A stretch of DNA of 45,104 nt from assembly GCF_010820565.1 (NCBI RefSeq), contig NZ_JAAIJQ010000044.1, forward strand, positions 1 to 45,104. Reading direction: 5' to 3'. The notes below the pieces were generated by a model. It was not told the DNA's origin and searched no databases. It worked only from the letters and a program-made list of their open reading frames with translations. The translations under genes were made by a program, and so were the position numbers. This document shows, one piece after another, positions 19,717 to 28,832 of this stretch (its first letter is position 1; each line of letters opens with the position of its first letter). Origin of the DNA: Thiorhodococcus minor. GTDB taxonomy: Bacteria > Pseudomonadota > Gammaproteobacteria > Chromatiales > Chromatiaceae.

Positions 19717-20404
19717 GTCAGCAGAAAGTACCCAAAGCCTGTCGAAGGCAATCGCATTGGGCAAGCATGTTAACGGCCCGGCGGGCGGCTTGACCATCCT
19801 CAGCGAGCTCGAGATCGAAATCGGCTCCGGCGAGGCCGTCGCCATCCTCGGCGCCTCGGGCTCTGGCAAGTCGACGCTGCTCGGGCTGCTTGCAGGTCTG
19901 GACGACCCGACCACGGGCGAGGTCTGGCTGTGCGGACGACGCGTCGGCGACCTCGACGAGGACGGGCGCGCCGAGCTGCGCAGCGGCCGCGTCGGGTTCG
20001 TCTTTCAGAACTTTCAGCTGCTGCAGACACTGACGGCCCGCGAGAACATCCTGCTGCCCCTCGAGCTCACCGGAGCCCCCCAGGCGGCGCGACGCGCCGA
20101 CGAGGCGCTGGAGCGCGTCGGCCTGACGGCCCGCGCCGGCCACTACCCCAAGCAGCTCTCCGGGGGCGAGCAGCAGCGCGTCGCCATCGCACGCGCCTAC
20201 GCGCCCCAGCCCAGCATCCTCTTCGCCGACGAGCCGACCGGCAACCTGGACCAGGCTACGGGCGAGCACATCATCGACCTGCTGCTCGCGCTGCGTCAGG
20301 ACACGGGAGCGGCCCTGGTGATGGTCACCCACGACCCCCGACTGGCCGAGCGCTGCGACCGACGCCTGCGGATGGAGAACGGCGAATTGGAGCAGATGGC
20401 ATGA
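19715..20404 (+). CDS. ybbA: ABC transporter ATP-binding protein YbbA
   Basis: The 229-residue ATPase of the LolD/MacB type has Walker A GASGSGKST, Q-loop FQNFQLL, signature LSGGEQQRVAIARA, and Walker B ILFADEPTGNLD. It powers the YbbP permease encoded next, with which it overlaps by 4 bases (ATGA). ATG 19715 has AGGAG about 9 bases upstream. The role of YbbAP is not firmly known; it is thought to belong to mechanotransmitting ABC systems with an envelope role, perhaps delivering substrates to TesA. Confidence 0.95.
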   Translation: MSAESTQSLSKAIALGKHVNGPAGGLTILSELEIEIGSGEAVAILGASGSGKSTLLGLLAGLDDPTTGEVWLCGRRVGDLDEDGRAELRSGRVGFVFQNFQLLQTLTARENILLPLELTGAPQAARRADEALERVGLTARAGHYPKQLSGGEQQRVAIARAYAPQPSILFADEPTGNLDQATGEHIIDLLLALRQDTGAALVMVTHDPRLAERCDRRLRMENGELEQMA

Positions 20405-22890
20405 CGGCCTGGCGCATCACACTCCGCCTACTGCGCCAAGACTGGCGCAGCGGCGAGCTCTATCTGCTGAGCGCAGCGCTCATCCTCACGGTTGCGGCCA
20501 TCACTGCGGTCGGCTTCTTCACCAACCGCGTCGAAGCCACCATGGAGCGCCAGGGCAGCGCGCTCATCGCCGCCGATCTGGCGCTCGAGTCCTCGTCGCC
20601 GCTTGCCGAGGACCTCAGCCAGGAGGCCCGCTCACGCAGCCTGGAAACGGCCCGCACGGTCGAGTTTCGCAGCGTCGTCACGGCCGGCCGGCAGCCCCAG
20701 CTCGTTCAGATCAAGGCGGTGGACCCCGGCTATCCGCTGCGCGGCGAGCTCCGGGTGGCGGAGGCAACAGACCTCGACGATCGACCGAGCGCGACCGGAC
20801 CGCCCGCCGGTGACGTCTGGGTGGAGTCGCGGCTGCTGCGGCTCCTGGATATCGCCATCGGCGATACCCTGCGCGTCGGCGAGACCGGCCTGCGGATCGC
20901 CGCCATCCTGACCGACGAGCCGGATCAAGGCCGCAACCTCTTCAGCATCGCGCCGCGCGTGCTCATGAGCCGCGCCGACCTGCCCGCGACCGGCCTGATC
21001 GGGCCAGCGAGCCGAGCCACCTACCGCCTGCTGATCGCCGGCCCCGCCGAGGCGATCGCCGACTTCAAGCCATGGCTGGAGCCGAGACTCGCCGCCAATG
21101 TCTCGCTCGACGACGCGCTGGAGGCGCGCCCCGAATTCGCCTCGGCCGTCGATCGCGCCTCCAGGTTCCTCCGCCTGGCGACCCTGGTCACGCTCTTGGT
21201 CGCGGGCGCAGCGATCGCGCTCGCCAGCCACCGGCTCGTCGAGCGCCAAATCGACGCGGTCGCGGTGATGCGCTGCCTGGGTGCCCCGAGACACCTGCTG
21301 ATGCGTGTTTTCGTCCTGCGCCTGCTGGTCTTCGGATTGCTCGCGAGCCTACTCGGCTGCCTGCTGGGATGGCTGGGGCAGCTCGGTCTGATCACCGCGC
21401 TCGCGGATTGGCTCGAGCAGGATCTGCCGCCGCCCTCGCTGACGCCCGTCTTGATCGGCATCACGACCGGGATGATCGCGCTCCTCGGCTTCGCCGTCCC
21501 GCCCTTGGCGCAGCTCGCCCAGGTGCCGCCGCTGCGCGCACTGCGCCGCGACCTCGGCAGGCCGCGCGCATCCGCCGCGCTCACCTTGGGCGCCGCTGGG
21601 CTCGCGCTCGCCTTGCTCGTCTTTTGGCAGGCCAACGACTTCGAGCTGGCCTGGAAGCTGCTCGCGGGGCTGCTCGGGGCCCTGCTGGCCTTGATTCTCA
21701 CCGTCCTGGTGCTGGTGCGTCTCGCCGGCGGGCTCGCGGGGCGCGCCAGCGGCGTCTGGCGGCTTGGCCTGGCGGCCATGGCACGCCGCCCAGGCACCGC
21801 CGTGCTGCAGATCACCGGGCTCGGGGTGGGGATTCTCGCCCTCTTGCTACTGGCCGTGGTGCGGGTCGACCTGCTCAAGTCCTGGCAAGAGACGGTGCCT
21901 GAGGGCGCGCCGAACTACTTCTTGATCAATATCCAGCCGCATGAGGTCGAGCCGCTGCGCGAATTCTTGAGCAGCGTGGAGATCCAGACCCCGGACCTCT
22001 ATCCCATGATCCGCGGACGGTTGACGCACATCGGCGGGCAGGCTGTCGATCCCGAGCGCTACCAGGACCCCCGCGCCGAGCGGCTGGCAACGCGCGAGTT
22101 CAACCTGAGCTATGGAGCGGAGATGCAGCCCGACAACCGCATCGTCGCGGGCGACTGGTGGGGCAGCAAGGATGCACCGCCGCAGTTCTCGGTCGAGGAA
22201 GGCATCGCGGAGACCCTAGGCATCGAGCTCGGCGACGACCTGACCTTCTGGGTGTCTGGACATGCGATCAGCGGCCCCGTGACCAGTCTGCGGAAGGTGC
22301 AGTGGGATAGCTTCAACGCCAACTTCTTCGTCGTCGCCTCGCCCGCGCTGCTGCGAGACGAGCCCGCAACCTTCATCACCAGCTTCTTTCTCCCGGCGGA
22401 GCGCGAGGCGGTCGTGGCCGAGCTGGCACGACGCTTCCCGAGCGTAACGACCCTGGACGTGGACGCCATCCTGCGCCAAGTGAGAGGCGTCATCGACCGC
22501 GGCGTGCTGGCCGTCGAGTATGTGTTCCTCTTCACCCTCGGCGCGGGCCTGCTGGTGATGTACGCGGGGATTCAAGCGAGCCTGGAGCAGCGGCGTGTCG
22601 AGCATGGCATTCTGCGCACGCTCGGGGCCGATCGACGCTCGCTCCTGACGAGCCTGGGCGTCGAGTTCACCGCCGCCGGGCTGCTCGCCGGACTGCTGGC
22701 GTCGATCTTCGCCGAATCCACCGGATATCTGCTCGCGGAGCAGCTCTTCGAGCTGGAATTCAGCTTCAACCCAGGCCTTTGGGCGCTCGGCGTGCTCGGA
22801 TCGGGGGCGCTGATCGGCGTAGCGGGAACCCTGGCGACCTACCCGCTGCTCATTCGCCCACCGCTAAGGACGCTGCGGGGTGAGGGTTAG
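20401..22890 (+). CDS. ybbP: FtsX-like ABC permease YbbP
   Basis: The 829-residue inner-membrane protein has an N-terminal membrane helix (LYLLSAALILTVAAITAVGFF), a periplasmic domain, a FtsX core with several helices in the middle (about 255-480), and a second FtsX core at the C-terminus (about 695-815), a layout typical of YbbP. It starts at ATG 20401, overlapping the ybbA stop. It likely forms a type VII ABC complex with YbbA; no dedicated membrane fusion protein is adjacent. Confidence 0.93.
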   Translation: MTAWRITLRLLRQDWRSGELYLLSAALILTVAAITAVGFFTNRVEATMERQGSALIAADLALESSSPLAEDLSQEARSRSLETARTVEFRSVVTAGRQPQLVQIKAVDPGYPLRGELRVAEATDLDDRPSATGPPAGDVWVESRLLRLLDIAIGDTLRVGETGLRIAAILTDEPDQGRNLFSIAPRVLMSRADLPATGLIGPASRATYRLLIAGPAEAIADFKPWLEPRLAANVSLDDALEARPEFASAVDRASRFLRLATLVTLLVAGAAIALASHRLVERQIDAVAVMRCLGAPRHLLMRVFVLRLLVFGLLASLLGCLLGWLGQLGLITALADWLEQDLPPPSLTPVLIGITTGMIALLGFAVPPLAQLAQVPPLRALRRDLGRPRASAALTLGAAGLALALLVFWQANDFELAWKLLAGLLGALLALILTVLVLVRLAGGLAGRASGVWRLGLAAMARRPGTAVLQITGLGVGILALLLLAVVRVDLLKSWQETVPEGAPNYFLINIQPHEVEPLREFLSSVEIQTPDLYPMIRGRLTHIGGQAVDPERYQDPRAERLATREFNLSYGAEMQPDNRIVAGDWWGSKDAPPQFSVEEGIAETLGIELGDDLTFWVSGHAISGPVTSLRKVQWDSFNANFFVVASPALLRDEPATFITSFFLPAEREAVVAELARRFPSVTTLDVDAILRQVRGVIDRGVLAVEYVFLFTLGAGLLVMYAGIQASLEQRRVEHGILRTLGADRRSLLTSLGVEFTAAGLLAGLLASIFAESTGYLLAEQLFELEFSFNPGLWALGVLGSGALIGVAGTLATYPLLIRPPLRTLRGEG

Positions 22891-22987
22891 ATCAGCGCAA
22901 GGGGAAGGTGCGAAATTTGATCGGACGGGAAACGGAAGATGGCCGCGCGATGGCGCGACCATGGAGCGGCGGGAAGCGATTCGTAGC

Positions 22988-23185
22988 CTAGGCCTTGACC
23001 CAGTTTCCGAAGTTCTCCGTGGACTTCTCCTCGCCGTCGCTGTAGCCAGCCTCATAGGCATCGGTCAGGCGCTGCTCTTCGCGCTTGGGGTTCTGGAGAA
23101 ACCCGCACTGCCAGCCCTGGATGTACTCGTCGTCGACGCCCATCTGCTCCATCTTGGTCACGGCATCATAGTAAATTTGGTTCAT
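22988..23185 (-). CDS. Small Rmf-like protein of unknown function
   Basis: The 65-residue acidic soluble protein contains GWQCGFLQNPKREEQR and AYEAGYSDGEE. The repeated pattern of Trp/Tyr-Gly pairs around a basic patch recalls ribosome modulation factor, which has GYxxG and GGWREA, but the order differs and I cannot confirm homology. ATG 23185 has a strong purine tract (CGGAGACCGGAA) immediately upstream. It is divergent from the AAA ATPase gene with a 372-base spacer. The good ribosome site and protein-like composition make it a real gene; its function is open. Confidence 0.75.
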   Translation of the reverse strand: MNQIYYDAVTKMEQMGVDDEYIQGWQCGFLQNPKREEQRLTDAYEAGYSDGEEKSTENFGNWVKA

Positions 23186-23557
23186 TTCCGGTCTCCGAGC
23201 TAATTCATGTGGTGAGGGCCTGATCCAGACGGACTCGGCAAGCTCAACTTTTTCAACAGACAGATCAAAATGTTACTACCATGATCCGCCCTGTCCTCTC
23301 TTTTCTTCGACTCTCGGACGGAGCGCGACCCGCACGACGGGTACGATCACGGGGACGAGGAAGCAATAAGAATACAGCGTTTTTCTAATAGGTGACAAGT
23401 ATGCTTGGACGCTTGACAGACAGCCCGAGATTCAATGACTTTTCTCAAGCGCCTGCAGCTTGCGAAGCAGTCCAGGCAGACACACCTCACGAAAACTAAT
23501 CGTAAGGTAGGGATTGGGCACGCCCCCACGGCTGTATTCGGAGGACGAAACCACATC
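23186..23557. other. Divergent spacer between Rmf-like gene and AAA ATPase gene
   Basis: The 372 bases include a relatively AT-rich part (about 23345-23440) in otherwise GC-rich DNA. TTGACA, a perfect -35 hexamer, occurs at 23413-23418 on the plus strand, but no good -10 follows at 16-18 bases. An in-frame upstream start at 23435 for the ATPase gene gives a poor N-terminus. I see no terminator or repeat. Confidence 0.4.
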
Positions 23558-24601
23558 ATGCGCCCAGCTCAATTGCTCCGCGTCCTAGATCGCGAATTCA
23601 CCAGCACCGCCGAAGGACACCACACGCCAGTCATGCTCTGGGGACCGCCCGGGGTCGGGAAGTCGCAGATGGTGGCCCAGATCGCGACCCGTCACGCCGC
23701 GCCCGTGATCGATATTCGCCTGTCGCAGATGGAGCCGAGCGATCTGCGCGGCATCCCCTTCCGTGCCGGCGAGCAGGTCGAGTGGGCAGTGCCGGCCATG
23801 CTTCCCGACAGCGGGCGGCACGGCGAAACGGGCGTGCTCTTCTTGGACGAGATCACCTCGGCGCCGCCAGCCGTTTCCGCGGCGGCCTATCAGCTGATCC
23901 TCGACCGCCGCCTGGGCGAGTATCGCGTCCCCGATGGCTGGGCGATCTTCGCGGCCGGCAACCGCCAGGGCGATCGCGGCGTCACCTACAGCATGCCTGC
24001 GCCGCTGGCGAATCGCTTCTCGCACTTCGAGGTGGACACCCATCTGGACGACTGGGTCGCCTGGGCCTATCAGAACGGAATCGACGAGCGCATCATCGCC
24101 TTCCTGCGCTTCCGGCCGGAGCTCCTGTTCGACTTCGATCCAGCGCACAACCCCATCGCCTTTCCCTCGCCACGCTCGTGGGAATTCGCCCATCGGGGAC
24201 TGCGCAAGTTCGAGGACCAAATGGATCTGCTGCAGGGCACCCTCCAGGCCTGCGTCGGACCGGCGGCCGGCATCGAGCTGACCGCCTTCATCCAGAGCCT
24301 GGATCAAATGCCGGATCTCGACGCCATTGTGCGCGGAGAGTCCGCGAGCGTGCCGCGTGAGATCGATCTGCAGTACGCCGTCGCCGCGGCACTGGTCGGA
24401 CGGGCCATCCGCTCGGCGAGCGAGCCGGAAGGACAGCAGATCCTCGGCAACATCCTGCAGTACGCCGGGCGCTTCCCCCAGCGCGAGATGGGGGTGATGC
24501 TGGTCGCGGATCTCCATCGCGCGGTCGGCAATCAGCTCTTCGAGGTGCCCGCCTTCGCGGACTGGGCCCAGCTCGTCTCGGATGTGATGCTCTATGAGTG
24601 A
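23558..24601 (+). CDS. MoxR-type AAA+ ATPase
   Basis: The 347-residue ATPase has Walker A GPPGVGKS (29-36), Walker B VLFLDEIT (93-100) and AAGNRQGDRG, where the sensor-1 Asn lies. MoxR-type ATPases act as metal-insertion or protein-remodelling chaperones and are usually encoded next to a VWA-domain partner, as here. ATG 23558 is preceded by GGAGG about 12 bases away. It overlaps the following gene by 8 bases, so the two are translationally coupled. It resembles the RavA-ViaA and CbbQ-CbbO pairs in layout only; the client protein is unknown. Confidence 0.85.
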   Translation: MRPAQLLRVLDREFTSTAEGHHTPVMLWGPPGVGKSQMVAQIATRHAAPVIDIRLSQMEPSDLRGIPFRAGEQVEWAVPAMLPDSGRHGETGVLFLDEITSAPPAVSAAAYQLILDRRLGEYRVPDGWAIFAAGNRQGDRGVTYSMPAPLANRFSHFEVDTHLDDWVAWAYQNGIDERIIAFLRFRPELLFDFDPAHNPIAFPSPRSWEFAHRGLRKFEDQMDLLQGTLQACVGPAAGIELTAFIQSLDQMPDLDAIVRGESASVPREIDLQYAVAAALVGRAIRSASEPEGQQILGNILQYAGRFPQREMGVMLVADLHRAVGNQLFEVPAFADWAQLVSDVMLYE

Positions 24602-25883
24602 GCACGCCGGAAACGAGCACCAAGGCCAGCAGCCCGCCTCGGCCATCGAGACCAAGCTCGCGGCGGCACGCACGCGCCTGATTCTCGACAAGCCGTTCCT
24701 AGGTGCGCTGGTGTTGCGCCTGCCCATGCAGGCCGCCAATCCAGACTGGTGCCCGACCACGGCGACCGACGCCCGCACCTTCTACTTCAACCCTGACTAC
24801 ATCGACTCGCTCACGTCCTCCCAGACTGAGTTCATGCTGGCGCACGAGGCCTTGCATTGCGCGCTGTCCCACTTCGCACGACGCCAGCACCGCGTCCAGC
24901 ACAAGTGGGACCTCGCCTGCGATTACGCGATCAATCCCTTATTGATCGAGGATGGCCTCGCGCCGCCGCCCAACGCCCTGGTGATGCCGCTCTTCAAGGG
25001 CTTGACGGCCGAGGAGATCTACCCGCTCATCGAGGATGACGACGACTCCGAGACGCTCGACAAGCACGCCTACGACCAAGAGAACCAGCAGGGCGGCAGT
25101 CGGTCTGGGCTCAGCGAGAAGGACCTAGACCGTCAATCTTCGCCTCCGCCGACCACGGGCGACCGGGACGAGGGCGCGGAACAGGGCGCGGAGAGCCAGC
25201 CCGAGCAAGGCTCCGGCACGGGCGCGAGCGCGCCCCCTCCGCTGACGCCGGACGAGCGCGAGAGCCTGTCGGTACAATGGCGGCAACGCCTGGCCGGCGC
25301 CGCCCAGCAGGCGATGCAGGCGGGCAAGCTGGGCGGCGAGCTGGCGCGGCAGATCGATCATCTCCTGCAGCCGCAGCTCCCCTGGAGGTCGCTGCTGGCG
25401 CGCTACCTGACGGCGCTCTCACGCGAGGACTACAGCTATCAGCGCCCCTCGCGGCGCGAAGGCGACTTCATCCTCCCCAGTCTGCGCAGCCACCAGATCG
25501 ACCTCACCGTCGCCATCGATACGTCTGGATCCATCAGAGACGATGAGCTGGAGGAGTTCATCGCCGAGATCGACGCCCTCAAGGGTCAGGTGAGCGCCCG
25601 GATCACGCTGCTTCCCTGCGACGCAGCGCTCTGCGAGGACGCGCCGTTCCGGTTCGAGCCCTGGGAGGAATTCAAGCGCCCAGAGGCCATCAATGGAGGC
25701 GGAGGCACGGATTTCCGGCCGGTCTTCGAGTGGATCGAGCGCGAGGGCGCCCAGCCTGACCTGCTGATCTATTTCACGGACGCCAAGGGCAAGTCGCCGG
25801 GCCAGGAGCCGCCTTACCCGGTCGTTTGGCTAGTCAAGGGCAGGGAAGCCGTCCCTTGGGGACAGCGCATCCAGCTGAATTGA
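24594..25883 (+). CDS. DUF2201-type protein: metallopeptidase-like plus VWA-like domain
   Basis: The 429-residue protein has an N-terminal metallopeptidase-like domain with HEALH at 84-88 (an HExxH motif), a flexible acidic Pro/Gln/Glu-rich linker (about 148-225), and a C-terminal VWA-like domain with MIDAS motif DTSGS (309-313) and a later GGGGTDF. Proteins of this type are encoded beside MoxR ATPases. It probably forms a chaperone pair with the ATPase, whose stop it overlaps by 8 bases. Whether the HExxH site is proteolytic is unknown. Confidence 0.85.
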   Translation: MSEHAGNEHQGQQPASAIETKLAAARTRLILDKPFLGALVLRLPMQAANPDWCPTTATDARTFYFNPDYIDSLTSSQTEFMLAHEALHCALSHFARRQHRVQHKWDLACDYAINPLLIEDGLAPPPNALVMPLFKGLTAEEIYPLIEDDDDSETLDKHAYDQENQQGGSRSGLSEKDLDRQSSPPPTTGDRDEGAEQGAESQPEQGSGTGASAPPPLTPDERESLSVQWRQRLAGAAQQAMQAGKLGGELARQIDHLLQPQLPWRSLLARYLTALSREDYSYQRPSRREGDFILPSLRSHQIDLTVAIDTSGSIRDDELEEFIAEIDALKGQVSARITLLPCDAALCEDAPFRFEPWEEFKRPEAINGGGGTDFRPVFEWIEREGAQPDLLIYFTDAKGKSPGQEPPYPVVWLVKGREAVPWGQRIQLN

Positions 25884-26037
25884 AGGAGCCGTCGACCAGA
25901 ACGAGCCTTTGACTTGACCGGGCCTTCCCCTTAGCTTCACGCTGTTTACACCATGGGTCGAGGCGACCACGGGATACTCGCGGTCGAGATCGCCCGCGGC
26001 AGTACCTGAGGCCTGCGGCAGACCGAACGCCGAGCAG

Positions 26038-27576
26038 ATGATGAGACGCCAGACGCAGCTTCCGAGATCCAAGCAGATACTGATTGGCGCAAGCGCCCTG
26101 CTTGCGGTGCTCGTCACGGAAGCACCGGCCGAGCCCTATGCACTGCCGGATATGGGAAGCCCGGCGGATGCCGTGATGAGCACCGGGGCCGAGCAGCGTC
26201 TCGGCAAGGCCTTCATGCGCAACGTCCGCGAATCCCTCCCCATCCTGGACGATCCCGTGCTGACCGACTACGTCGAGTCGCTCGGGCGTGAGCTGCTGGC
26301 GGCCGACAACAATGCCGGCGGCGACTTCACCTTCTTCGTGATCGACCAGCCCGTGGTCAACGCCTTCGCCGGTCCGGGCGGCTACATCGGTGTCTACGCG
26401 GGCCTGATCCTGGCCGCCGAGACGGAGAGCGAGCTCGCCGCGGTGATGGCACACGAGATCGCGCACGTCACCCAGCGCCACCTGATGCGCAGCATCGACG
26501 ACCAGAGCAAGCTCAGCATCCCGGCAACGGCCCTGCTGGTCGCGGCCGCCATTCTCGGCGCCCAAGTCTCGGCGGACGCCGGCGTGGCCGCCATCGCCGG
26601 CATCCAGGCGGCAACCCTGCAGCGCAAGATCAACTTCACCCGCGAGAATGAGAAGGAAGCGGATCGTCTCGGCATCGTGACCCTGGCCAAGGCCGGCTAT
26701 GACCCCTACGCCATGGCGGGCTTCTTCGAGCGCCTGGCCAAAAACAGCCGCGTCTACGAGAACAACGCCCCGGAGTTTCTGCGCACCCATCCGGTCAACA
26801 CCAACCGCGTCGCCGATGCGCTCGGCCGGGCGGACGACTTTGGCGCCCGCCAGCGCCCGGATCACCTGAGGTTCCAATTGGCGCGGGCCAAACTGCGCGA
26901 GCGCTCCTACAAGCGCCCCGAGCAGGCCGTGGATCACTTTCGGGACACACTGCGGGAGGGTCGCTATCGCAATGCCATGGCCGAGCGTTATGGCTACGCA
27001 CTCGCCCTGGAGCGTGCCGGCAAGCCGGACGCCTCCCAAGAGATCGCGACCGAGCTGCTCGCCGCCAAGCCGATGCTGCTGGAATTCGTCGCCCTGGATG
27101 GGCGACTCGACGTCAAGCAAGGGCGCGCGAGCCGAGCCGTCACCAACCTCAAGCAGGCCATCAGCCTGGCGCCAGGAAGCTGGCCGCTGCGAATCGCCTA
27201 TTCCGAGGCCCTCATGGCCACAGGTAAGCCGACGCAAGCCCTCGACGAGCTGAGGACCGTCGCCAGGCTAAGACCGGGAAACGCAGTGCTCTACGAAAAG
27301 CTGGAAGAGGCCGCCCACAGGGCCGGCGATCGCCCGGCGACCCATCTGTTCCGCGCGGAGAAGCTCTATGCGGAAGGGGATCTGGAGCCCGCCATCAGAC
27401 AACTTGAGATCGCACTTCGGCAACGCGATATTCCCTACCACGACGCAGCCCTGATCCAGGCGCGCCTAGATGCCTGGAAGGAAGAGGCGCGCGACAGCAA
27501 GCGCAAGAAGAAAGACAGGAATGGCGATCAGCGGGGTATTCGGGCGCAAGCCAATCACTTGCAGCCTAATCACTAG
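26038..27576 (+). CDS. M48-family metalloprotease with TPR repeats (BepA-like)
   Basis: The 512-residue protein has a signal peptide (about 1-31), a zinc protease domain with HEIAH at 139-143 and a third ligand in ENEKEADRLG, and a C-terminal half of TPR-like helices (about 280-490). This is the architecture of BepA, a periplasmic protease and chaperone that checks LptD and other outer-membrane proteins. The C-terminus ends in a basic KRKKKDRNGD tail. Two adjacent ATGs (26038 and 26041) are possible. It stands alone, 154 bases after the DUF2201 gene. Confidence 0.88.
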   Translation: MMRRQTQLPRSKQILIGASALLAVLVTEAPAEPYALPDMGSPADAVMSTGAEQRLGKAFMRNVRESLPILDDPVLTDYVESLGRELLAADNNAGGDFTFFVIDQPVVNAFAGPGGYIGVYAGLILAAETESELAAVMAHEIAHVTQRHLMRSIDDQSKLSIPATALLVAAAILGAQVSADAGVAAIAGIQAATLQRKINFTRENEKEADRLGIVTLAKAGYDPYAMAGFFERLAKNSRVYENNAPEFLRTHPVNTNRVADALGRADDFGARQRPDHLRFQLARAKLRERSYKRPEQAVDHFRDTLREGRYRNAMAERYGYALALERAGKPDASQEIATELLAAKPMLLEFVALDGRLDVKQGRASRAVTNLKQAISLAPGSWPLRIAYSEALMATGKPTQALDELRTVARLRPGNAVLYEKLEEAAHRAGDRPATHLFRAEKLYAEGDLEPAIRQLEIALRQRDIPYHDAALIQARLDAWKEEARDSKRKKKDRNGDQRGIRAQANHLQPNH

Positions 27577-27629
27577 CTCGCAGCCGAATCACTGGCTCGG
27601 AAACCAATAACGAAAGAGGAGGCACCACG

Positions 27630-27677
27630 ATGACTCTCGAGAGGACACAGCCCGGCTTCGCCAAGAGCCGCGTCTGA
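27630..27677 (+). CDS. Possible short leader ORF upstream of soxY
   Basis: A 15-codon frame (MTLERTQPGFAKSRV) starts at ATG 27630 with a very strong ribosome site, AGAGGAGG, about 7 bases upstream, and ends at 27677. It lies 171 bases before soxY. It may be a leader peptide, a remnant of a gene, or chance; no attenuator-type hairpin is evident. Confidence 0.3.
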   Translation: MTLERTQPGFAKSRV

Positions 27678-27848
27678 TCCATGGCCCCAGATGCCGAGTC
27701 ACGCGCCCTGCGGCCTACGCATGATGCGACGTGACCGCATTTCTGCAAGACCCCTTCATCCAACCGCGGCCCAACGGCGGTCAGCGTCGGCTAGACGCGC
27801 CCCGTTGTCGCGATCCGCAACCTTGCATTGCTCCACAGGAGATCACTC

Positions 27849-28322
27849 ATGATCGACGCGAAGCGTAGAACCCTTTTGAAAGGCTCACTGGCCGCCGGCT
27901 CGGTGGGCGCAGCCATCGGCGCCGGTCTGCTGACCCCGCAGCTTGCGCTGGCCGAGTGGAACGAGGCTGCCTTCACGGCCAAGGACATCCCGACGGCCAT
28001 GAACGACCTGCTCGGCGGAGAGAGCGCCGAGACCTCCGACAAGATCAAGATCAAGGCGCCCGACATCGCCGAGAACGGCGCCGTCGTCCCGGTGACGGTC
28101 GAGACCGACATGGAAGGCGTGACCTCCATCGCCATCATCGCCTCGAAGAATCAGACGCCGCTGATCGCTGCGTTCGAGCTGAGCGAAAGCGCCCTGCCCT
28201 TCGTCTCCACTCGCATCAAGATGGCCGAGACCGCAGACGTCGTGGCAGTGGTCAAGTCCGGCGACCAGCTGTATCAGAACGCCAAGAGCGTCAAGGTCAC
28301 CATCGGCGGCTGCGGCGGCTAA
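27849..28322 (+). CDS. soxY: Thiosulfate oxidation carrier protein SoxY
   Basis: The 157-residue periplasmic protein has a Tat-type signal (KRRTLLKG followed by a hydrophobic stretch ending in ALA) and the C-terminal GGCGG swinging arm whose Cys carries the sulfur substrate. SoxY binds thiosulfate-derived sulfur and presents it to SoxXA and SoxB. ATG 27849 has AGGAG 8 bases upstream. It is followed by soxZ after 93 bases. No soxXAKB or soxL is in the window, which matches the separate soxYZ locus of Allochromatium vinosum. Confidence 0.96.
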   Translation: MIDAKRRTLLKGSLAAGSVGAAIGAGLLTPQLALAEWNEAAFTAKDIPTAMNDLLGGESAETSDKIKIKAPDIAENGAVVPVTVETDMEGVTSIAIIASKNQTPLIAAFELSESALPFVSTRIKMAETADVVAVVKSGDQLYQNAKSVKVTIGGCGG

Positions 28323-28415
28323 GCGTCGAATCCGCAAGACCCACACCATCAGCGTCCCACGGCATCGACGTCGGGACACTAGGCGACCAAGCATTCAGAG
28401 AACGAGGACAATACG

Positions 28416-28727
28416 ATGTCAGACATTAAGATCCGCGCAAAGGCCAGCGGAGACGCGACCACTGTCAAATGCCTGATGAGTCATGCGATGGAGACCGGAC
28501 TGCGCAAGGACAGCAAGACGGGAGAGAAGATCCCCGCGCACTTCATCCAGGAAGTCGTGTGCAAGCACAAGGATCAAGTTGTGATGACAGCTTCCTGGAG
28601 CGGCGGCGTTTCCAAGAACCCCTATCTCTCCTTCAAGTTCAAGGGCGGCGCGGCCGGGGATCCCATCGAGATCTCCTGGACCGACAATAAGGGCGAGAGC
28701 GCCAGCGCGAGCGCGGAGATCTCCTAG
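28416..28727 (+). CDS. soxZ: Thiosulfate oxidation carrier complex protein SoxZ
   Basis: The 103-residue protein forms the SoxYZ heterodimer. It has the family segments IRAKASGDATTVKCLMSHAMETG and HFIQEVVC and an Ig-like C-terminal half (VSKNPYLSFKFKGG). It has no signal peptide, as expected, since SoxZ is exported bound to SoxY. ATG 28416 has GAGGA upstream. Two cysteines (in VKCLM and EVVCK) are present. Confidence 0.96.
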   Translation: MSDIKIRAKASGDATTVKCLMSHAMETGLRKDSKTGEKIPAHFIQEVVCKHKDQVVMTASWSGGVSKNPYLSFKFKGGAAGDPIEISWTDNKGESASASAEIS

Positions 28728-28733
28728 CAGGCC

Positions 28734-28763
28734 GGGTCGGTCCGTGAAGCCACGGATCGACCC
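28734..28763 (+). terminator. Hairpin after soxZ
   Basis: GGGTCG-G-TCCGTG (28734-28746) pairs with CACGGA-T-CGACCC (28751-28763) around a 4-base loop, AAGC; the central G-T is a wobble in RNA. It begins 7 bases after the soxZ stop. There is no T-run, so termination efficiency is doubtful. Confidence 0.5.
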
Positions 28764-28832
28764 GCGTCAGATTCGCCAGCCAGCACGGCGCCTCACCGCC
28801 AATTTTCCCTTCGAAGCAAGCGGCGCTCCGTC

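Noticed and set aside
23413-23441. TTGACA as a promoter for the AAA ATPase gene
   Set aside because: The -35 is perfect, but no acceptable -10 lies 16-18 bases downstream; kept only as a note in the spacer entry.
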